From Candidatus Treponema faecavium (lineage in GTDB: Bacteria > Spirochaetota > Spirochaetia > Treponematales > Treponemataceae), in the NCBI GenBank assembly GCA_019113455.1, contig DXHG01000192.1, forward strand, positions 1 to 9,801: 9,801 nucleotides of DNA. The letters run 5' to 3'. Numbering within the stretch: position 1 is the first letter of the stretch; each line of letters opens with the position of its first letter. Under the pieces are notes generated by a model. The model was given only the letters and a program-made list of their open reading frames with translations, had not been told where the DNA came from and made no database searches. This document shows positions 6,079 to 9,801 of this stretch, in pieces. The translations under genes were made by a program, and so were the position numbers.

Positions 6079-7425
6079 CTATGCGGTTTCGCTGTCTTTT
6101 GCAAAAAATGCGTAGGAACCTTTGCCCGCCCGCTTTACCTGATACAGCGCCTCATCTGCATGCCGGTACAGCTGCGAGAATTTCAGTTCGTCCGAGCGAA
6201 TAACAGCGCCGATACTCACTGACAAGCCTGCATCTGGATATTTTCCGGCAATCAGTTTTGTAAACAGCGCCTGTATCTGAATCGCTTTCTCTTCCGCCGC
6301 GGCGGCGCTTCCCATACCGGGATAATAGGCAATAAACTCATCGCCGCCGATGCGCGCAACAATATCGGTATTGCGCGAACATGAGAGCAGCAAGTGCGCA
6401 AACTCCCTGAGAATATCGTCGCCTGCCTGATGTCCTTTTGTGTCGTTGAGACGCTTAAAGTTATCAATATCAAGGATAAAGAAAACGCCTTTTGTATATA
6501 TCATAAAAGACGATTCAATCATCCGCACCGCAGCTTTTCTGTTCAAGACCGGCGTAAGCACATCGTGAGACGCCTCAAGCTCAAGCGTTTTCTGAAACAG
6601 CACCGTCTCTGATATGTCTATAATAACACTGATAATGGAGCAGCGTCCGTTTTCAGTCAGTATTTTCTTGCCTTTATCAAACACCCAAAAGACGCTGCCG
6701 TTTTTTTTAAGCATACGATACTGCGCGCTGTACTCGCTGCTCATCCGCAAATTATCAAGCACCAGGCGCGATACCTTCTCGCGGTCTGCAGGGTAAATGC
6801 TCTTAATCGACAGCCCGTTTGTTGCAGAAATATATTCTTTATACGTATATCCAAGATAGCCCAAAAGCTCATCGTTTATCATAAAAATCGGCAGGTCCGA
6901 ACCGGGAAGCCGCCCGATAATACCGCCGGGAATCATCTGCGAAAGCATCTGCATAATATCCATTTCCATTTCATGGGATATGCGGCAGCCGACTTCCGAC
7001 GCGTAATTTACCGGAAAAAAATCATCCTCTTCATCGCTTTCCGCAGGAACGGACGCATGAAGACTGGTAATAAGCCACCGTGAATCAACTTTTGCCGCGG
7101 CAGCAGACATACGGCAGAACACAGATTTGCCCGCCATATTGTCGCGCATAAATGTAAGCAGCAGGATGCAGAAAATTGAACAGGCATCGTCAGTATGCAG
7201 GAATTCCTGATACTGCTGTATTTCGTACGCAAGCGGAACATTCGGATCCATTACCGTGTGCAGCCCGTTTGATACAAGCGCCGCTTTGCCTGTTGCGTGT
7301 TCAAAGATGTCGATTCCCTGCAGGAGTATACCGTCAGCAGCATAATCGGCAGCCTTTTCGATATTCCGCTCTTCAAAAATACTGCGGAGGAATGAGTCTA
7401 AAACCGACCGGACAACAAAAGCCAT
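6079..7425 (-). CDS. Soluble diguanylate cyclase with NTF2-like, PAS and GGDEF domains
   Basis: The 448-residue protein joins two GTP molecules into the second messenger c-di-GMP. Residues 1-125 resemble an NTF2/SnoaL-like sensor domain, ending in the typical WLITSLHASVP (117-127). A PAS domain follows at about 165-275, with a linker helix to about 288. The GGDEF domain (288-442) keeps its metal and substrate residues: FILDIDNFKRLND (316-328), GHQAGDD (331-337) and an intact GGDEF (360-364). RNTD (351-354), five residues before GGDEF, is a standard inhibitory I-site, so product feedback is likely. There is no membrane segment or signal peptide, so the protein is cytoplasmic and senses an internal cue. 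It starts 18 bases after the purN stop with only a weak GGGAA (7431-7435) binding site, which suggests low expression or coupling to purN. The N-terminal domain assignment is by pattern and less certain than PAS and GGDEF. Confidence 0.9.
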   Translation of the reverse strand: MAFVVRSVLDSFLRSIFEERNIEKAADYAADGILLQGIDIFEHATGKAALVSNGLHTVMDPNVPLAYEIQQYQEFLHTDDACSIFCILLLTFMRDNMAGKSVFCRMSAAAAKVDSRWLITSLHASVPAESDEEDDFFPVNYASEVGCRISHEMEMDIMQMLSQMIPGGIIGRLPGSDLPIFMINDELLGYLGYTYKEYISATNGLSIKSIYPADREKVSRLVLDNLRMSSEYSAQYRMLKKNGSVFWVFDKGKKILTENGRCSIISVIIDISETVLFQKTLELEASHDVLTPVLNRKAAVRMIESSFMIYTKGVFFILDIDNFKRLNDTKGHQAGDDILREFAHLLLSCSRNTDIVARIGGDEFIAYYPGMGSAAAAEEKAIQIQALFTKLIAGKYPDAGLSVSIGAVIRSDELKFSQLYRHADEALYQVKRAGKGSYAFFAKDSETA

Positions 7426-7443
7426 ATGTATTCCCAGTTTTTT

Positions 7444-8112
7444 TTAATTATCTGCCGAGCAATACAGCCGCCGCGCAAGCAGACCGACGCCTTCTATAAT
7501 CGCTTCGTGTTCTTTAGGCGCAATACGCGCATAGAGCGTATCGGGCGTGTCATCCGCATATACCGGCACTTTTTTTTGCAGCAGTATCTCGCCGGTATCG
7601 CATCCGCTGTCTGCGAGATGCACCGTGCAGCCGGACTCTGTCTCTCCTGCTGCCAGCACCGCCTCATGCACATGACGGCCCCACATACCCGCTCCGCCGA
7701 ACTTAGGCAGCAGCGCGGGATGCAGATTTATCATGCGCCCCGCATACTGCGAAATTACGTCCCCGCAAAGCACGGTCAGAAAGCCCGCGAGCACGAGCGC
7801 CTCTGCGCCGTACTGCCGCGCCTTTTCAAGCACCAGCGCAGACACAGCAAGGCGCTTTTCATCACGATCCGCGTTCTGTGCGCGCTCCGCGCCGAGCGCG
7901 GCGTATGCGCTTACCGTTTCAGCAGGGATTCCCGCCTGCCGCGCCCGCTCAAGCGCAAATGCCGCTTTGCGGTCGCTCAACACGGCGCATATCGTATACG
8001 GGCACGCAGCGCCGGCAGCTGCAAGCTGCCGTTCATTATCGATAAGCGCCTGCAAATTTGTACCGCCGCCTGACACCAGCACGGCAATACGGAGCGCTTC
8101 AGGAGAAGACAT
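7444..8112 (-). CDS. purN: Phosphoribosylglycinamide formyltransferase (GAR transformylase)
   Basis: PurN transfers a formyl group from 10-formyltetrahydrofolate to glycinamide ribonucleotide, the third step of de novo purine synthesis, in the cytoplasm. At 222 residues it is close to the 212 of the E. coli enzyme. The phosphate-binding loop LVSGGGTNLQAL (12-23) is intact. So is the catalytic set: asparagine 129 and histidine 131 in NLHPALLPKFGG (129-140), and aspartate 172 in SGCDTGE (169-175). GCTVHLADSG (161-170) is also typical. The ATG is preceded by AGAGG seven bases upstream, which overlaps the purM stop region; the two genes are 11 bases apart and surely cotranscribed. The cyclase gene follows 18 bases downstream. 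Confidence 0.96.
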   Translation of the reverse strand: MSSPEALRIAVLVSGGGTNLQALIDNERQLAAAGAACPYTICAVLSDRKAAFALERARQAGIPAETVSAYAALGAERAQNADRDEKRLAVSALVLEKARQYGAEALVLAGFLTVLCGDVISQYAGRMINLHPALLPKFGGAGMWGRHVHEAVLAAGETESGCTVHLADSGCDTGEILLQKKVPVYADDTPDTLYARIAPKEHEAIIEGVGLLARRLYCSADN

Positions 8113-8123
8113 ACGCGCGCCTC

Positions 8124-9203
8124 TTACACAAAAAGCACCTGCGCTTCCTGCGAGGCGGCTTCACCGTCCGCCGCAGAAACCGCGCCGATGCGGTACGCTT
8201 TCATGCCGACGCAGCCGGCAGCACCGGAGTCAGCAGAAAGCGTCTCAAGCACGCGCTCTGCCATATCAGCAGACACCGCAAGCACAAAGCCGATGCCCAT
8301 ATTAAACGTGTGATACAGCCCCTGCGCATCGGCGCCGCGGCGCACCAGCTCGCCGAATACGGCGGGTACATCCCAGCTGTCCTTTACAATATGCGATACA
8401 AGCGGAGAAAGCCCCGACGAGCGGCGCGCTTCATTTACCGCTGCATACATGCGCGGAATGTTTTCATAAAAACCGCCGCCGGTAATATGCGCCATGCCGT
8501 GCACCGCGCCGGGATACGCGGCAAGCAGCGCACGCACCGGCTGTACATAAATGCGTGTCGGTTCAAGCAGCACCTCTCCGATCGTTTTTTTGCCGAACGG
8601 TTCGGTAAAATCGGTTACCAGCCTGCGCACAAGCGAAAACCCGTTTGAATGAACGCCGCTTGACGAAAGTCCGATAAGCACGTCTCCTTCCCGGATAGCC
8701 GCGCCGCTGATAATTTCACTGCGTTCGGCAATTCCTACGGCAAATCCTGCAATGTCGTATTTGCCCGCGTCATAAAAGCCCGGCATTTCAGCCGTTTCCC
8801 CGCCGAGCAGGCAGCAGCCGCTTTCCACGCAGCCTGCGGCAACGCCCTTTACCAGTTCGCCTGCCGCCGCGGCATCCAGTTTTCCGCACGCAATATAATC
8901 AAGGAAAAAGAGCGGACGCGCGCCCGTGCATAAAATATCGTTGACGCACATAGCGACACAATCGATGCCAACCGTATCATACTTTTTCATCGCAAACGCG
9001 ATATCGAGCTTAGTGCCCACGCCGTCCGTACCTGACACCAGCACCGGCTCCCGCAGCCCGGAGGGAACGGCGAACATGCCGGCAAAGCTGCCGAGACCGC
9101 CGAGCATACCGGGAATACGGGTTTGTTCGGCATATTTCTTATACCGGTCTACCGCACGGTATCCTTCTTCAATATTAACTCCTGACTGACGGTAGTCTAT
9201 CAT
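8124..9203 (-). CDS. purM: Phosphoribosylformylglycinamidine cyclo-ligase (AIR synthetase)
   Basis: PurM closes the imidazole ring of formylglycinamidine ribonucleotide with ATP to give aminoimidazole ribonucleotide, the fifth step of purine synthesis. The 359-residue length fits the family (about 345). Typical segments are present: YRQSGVNIEEGYRAV near the N terminus (4-18), LGSFAGMF, the nucleotide-binding VSGTDGVGTKLDIA, CVNDILCTGARPLFFLDY, GGETAEMPGFY, LIGLSSSGVHSNGFSL and HITGGGFYENIPR. The start is supported by AAGGAG five bases before the ATG at 9203. It lies 30 bases after the hemerythrin gene, with no terminator in the gap, and 11 bases before purN. The rest of the pur genes are not here, so the pathway is split in this genome. 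Confidence 0.96.
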   Translation of the reverse strand: MIDYRQSGVNIEEGYRAVDRYKKYAEQTRIPGMLGGLGSFAGMFAVPSGLREPVLVSGTDGVGTKLDIAFAMKKYDTVGIDCVAMCVNDILCTGARPLFFLDYIACGKLDAAAAGELVKGVAAGCVESGCCLLGGETAEMPGFYDAGKYDIAGFAVGIAERSEIISGAAIREGDVLIGLSSSGVHSNGFSLVRRLVTDFTEPFGKKTIGEVLLEPTRIYVQPVRALLAAYPGAVHGMAHITGGGFYENIPRMYAAVNEARRSSGLSPLVSHIVKDSWDVPAVFGELVRRGADAQGLYHTFNMGIGFVLAVSADMAERVLETLSADSGAAGCVGMKAYRIGAVSAADGEAASQEAQVLFV

Positions 9204-9233
9204 GAATACTCCTTCTATGCGGCGGCACCGTAT

Positions 9234-9692
9234 TTATTCGCCCTGCGTCTGACGGTGCATGTATTCAAGCACGGTCTTTACGTACATACGGTCTTCAAAT
9301 GTAATGTGCTGATACAGCCAGTTGTTAAAGAACTTTACGAAATCAAGTACTGTCTGCATTCCCGATTTGTCAAAATCTTTAAGCAGATCGGCAATCTGAG
9401 TCAGGCAATGACGGTGGCTCTGCTTGTGTTCAGCAAGATGTTCATAACCTACCGTAGCGAGCAGTTTTTCTTCAGTCGCAAAATGATTGCGCAGCGATTC
9501 AAACAATTTCCGCATCTCGTCAGACAGAGACGACTGCCAGCCTTGAGACGATGCATATGAACGCTGCTGCGCGATGCCCTGATACAGTTCTTCGCACAAA
9601 TCGCAGAGCTCCAGATGCTGTTTATCTATAAAGGGAATACCGAATTTGATTTTCCCGACCCAATCAACAAACCTGCGTTCTGTTTCAGCCAC
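9234..9692 (-). CDS. Bacteriohemerythrin (di-iron oxygen-binding protein)
   Basis: The 152-residue single-domain hemerythrin binds molecular oxygen at a non-haem di-iron centre in a four-helix bundle. All seven iron ligands are visible: histidine 26 in IDKQH, histidine 70 and glutamate 74 in NHFATEE, histidines 89 and 93 in EHKQSH, and histidine 129 and aspartate 134 in YQHITFED. FVDWVGKIKFGIPFIDKQH (8-26) is the standard N-terminal arm. There is no fused methyl-accepting or GGDEF domain, so it is probably an oxygen store, scavenger or sensor partner. The start is GTG, supported by AAGAGG (9701-9706) eight bases upstream. It is the first gene of an apparent hemerythrin-purM-purN-cyclase operon. 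In an anaerobe the likely role is oxygen handling, which is inference. Confidence 0.94.
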   Translation of the reverse strand: MAETERRFVDWVGKIKFGIPFIDKQHLELCDLCEELYQGIAQQRSYASSQGWQSSLSDEMRKLFESLRNHFATEEKLLATVGYEHLAEHKQSHRHCLTQIADLLKDFDKSGMQTVLDFVKFFNNWLYQHITFEDRMYVKTVLEYMHRQTQGE

Positions 9693-9717
9693 CCGTTATA
9701 CCTCTTATCTATTTGCA

Positions 9718-9747
9718 ACTATATCATGATAATTGCTTGTACTGCAA
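9718..9747 (-). promoter_or_regulatory. Probable promoter of the hemerythrin-pur-cyclase operon
   Basis: On the minus strand an extended -10, TGA-TATAGT (complement of 9718-9726), is preceded by TTGCAG (complement of 9742-9747) at a spacing of 18. Transcription would start near 9711, just 18 bases before the GTG start, so the leader is short. An overlapping alternative uses TTGTAC (9748-9753) and TATCAT (9726-9731) with a 16-base spacer. Confidence 0.55.
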
Positions 9748-9753
9748 GTACAA
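9722..9753. promoter_or_regulatory. Two palindromes over the hemerythrin promoter (candidate operators)
   Basis: TTGTAC-TGCAA-GTACAA (9737-9753) is a perfect 6-base inverted repeat with a 5-base centre lying over the -35 region. TATCATGATA (9722-9731) is a perfect 10-base palindrome lying over the extended -10. Both are placed to control the whole operon. Neither matches an FNR, Fur or PurR consensus well enough to name the regulator. Confidence 0.45.
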
Positions 9754-9801
9754 TTCCGTTTACTGCGGGAACAGCGGCGGTTACACTGCACGCTGCACGT
9801 G

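Noticed and set aside
5832..6104. Minus-strand 90-codon frame in the cyclase-fusA gap with a repeated ETPPA
   Set aside because: It begins inside the end of the cyclase gene, has no ribosome binding site, overlaps the fusA promoter and has a composition typical of non-coding sequence. Treated as a DNA repeat instead.
8058..8648. 196-codon plus-strand frame across purN and purM
   Set aside because: Antisense to two clearly identified, conserved enzymes. The arginine- and alanine-rich translation is a shadow of GC-rich codons.

Overview
The window reads as chromosomal DNA of a spirochaete, most likely a Treponema with a mid-range base composition. The strongest pointer is the elongation factor G gene. 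Its protein belongs to the spirochaete/planctomycete/mitochondrial EF-G1 branch (spdEFG1/mtEFG1), not the ordinary bacterial EF-G branch. A lone MsmK/UgpC-type ATPase, a bacteriohemerythrin and a soluble PAS-GGDEF protein fit an anaerobic or microaerophilic, host-associated Treponema. The genus is inferred from protein character, not from a marker such as rRNA. The window holds no rRNA, tRNA, CRISPR array, phage gene or insertion sequence that I can see.

Layout. On the left are two plus-strand genes, each apparently its own transcription unit. The first (164-1276) is a carbohydrate-type ABC ATPase with a good promoter and a strong intrinsic terminator (1294-1332). The second (1547-2857) is a MATE efflux pump. 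It is preceded by a promoter (1375-1403) and then by a second intrinsic terminator (1446-1486) that lies inside its leader, which looks like an attenuator or a short independent RNA. From about 2950 to the right end every gene is on the minus strand, so the MATE gene faces the fusA unit tail to tail around 2858-3008.

The minus strand carries two apparent operons. One is fusA (3699-5786) followed 12 bases later by a 225-residue RecA/DnaB/KaiC-like P-loop ATPase of unknown function (3009-3686), closed by a terminator at 2955-2988. The other reads bacteriohemerythrin (9234-9692), purM (8124-9203), purN (7444-8112), then an NTF2-like/PAS/GGDEF diguanylate cyclase (6079-7425). The gaps are 30, 11 and 18 bases, with no terminator between the genes. 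Between the two operons, 5787-6078 has no convincing gene. It carries the fusA promoter, a 16-base direct repeat spaced exactly 60 bases apart, and a large hairpin.

How the genes may fit together. purM and purN act in de novo purine synthesis, which ultimately supplies the GTP that a diguanylate cyclase converts to c-di-GMP. Hemerythrin is a di-iron oxygen-binding protein. Joining them in one transcript is unusual and could link oxygen exposure, purine supply and second-messenger signalling, though this is inference. No clearly new multi-gene system is visible. The best candidates for something undescribed are the MATE leader, the EF-G-linked ATPase and the hemerythrin-pur-cyclase operon.
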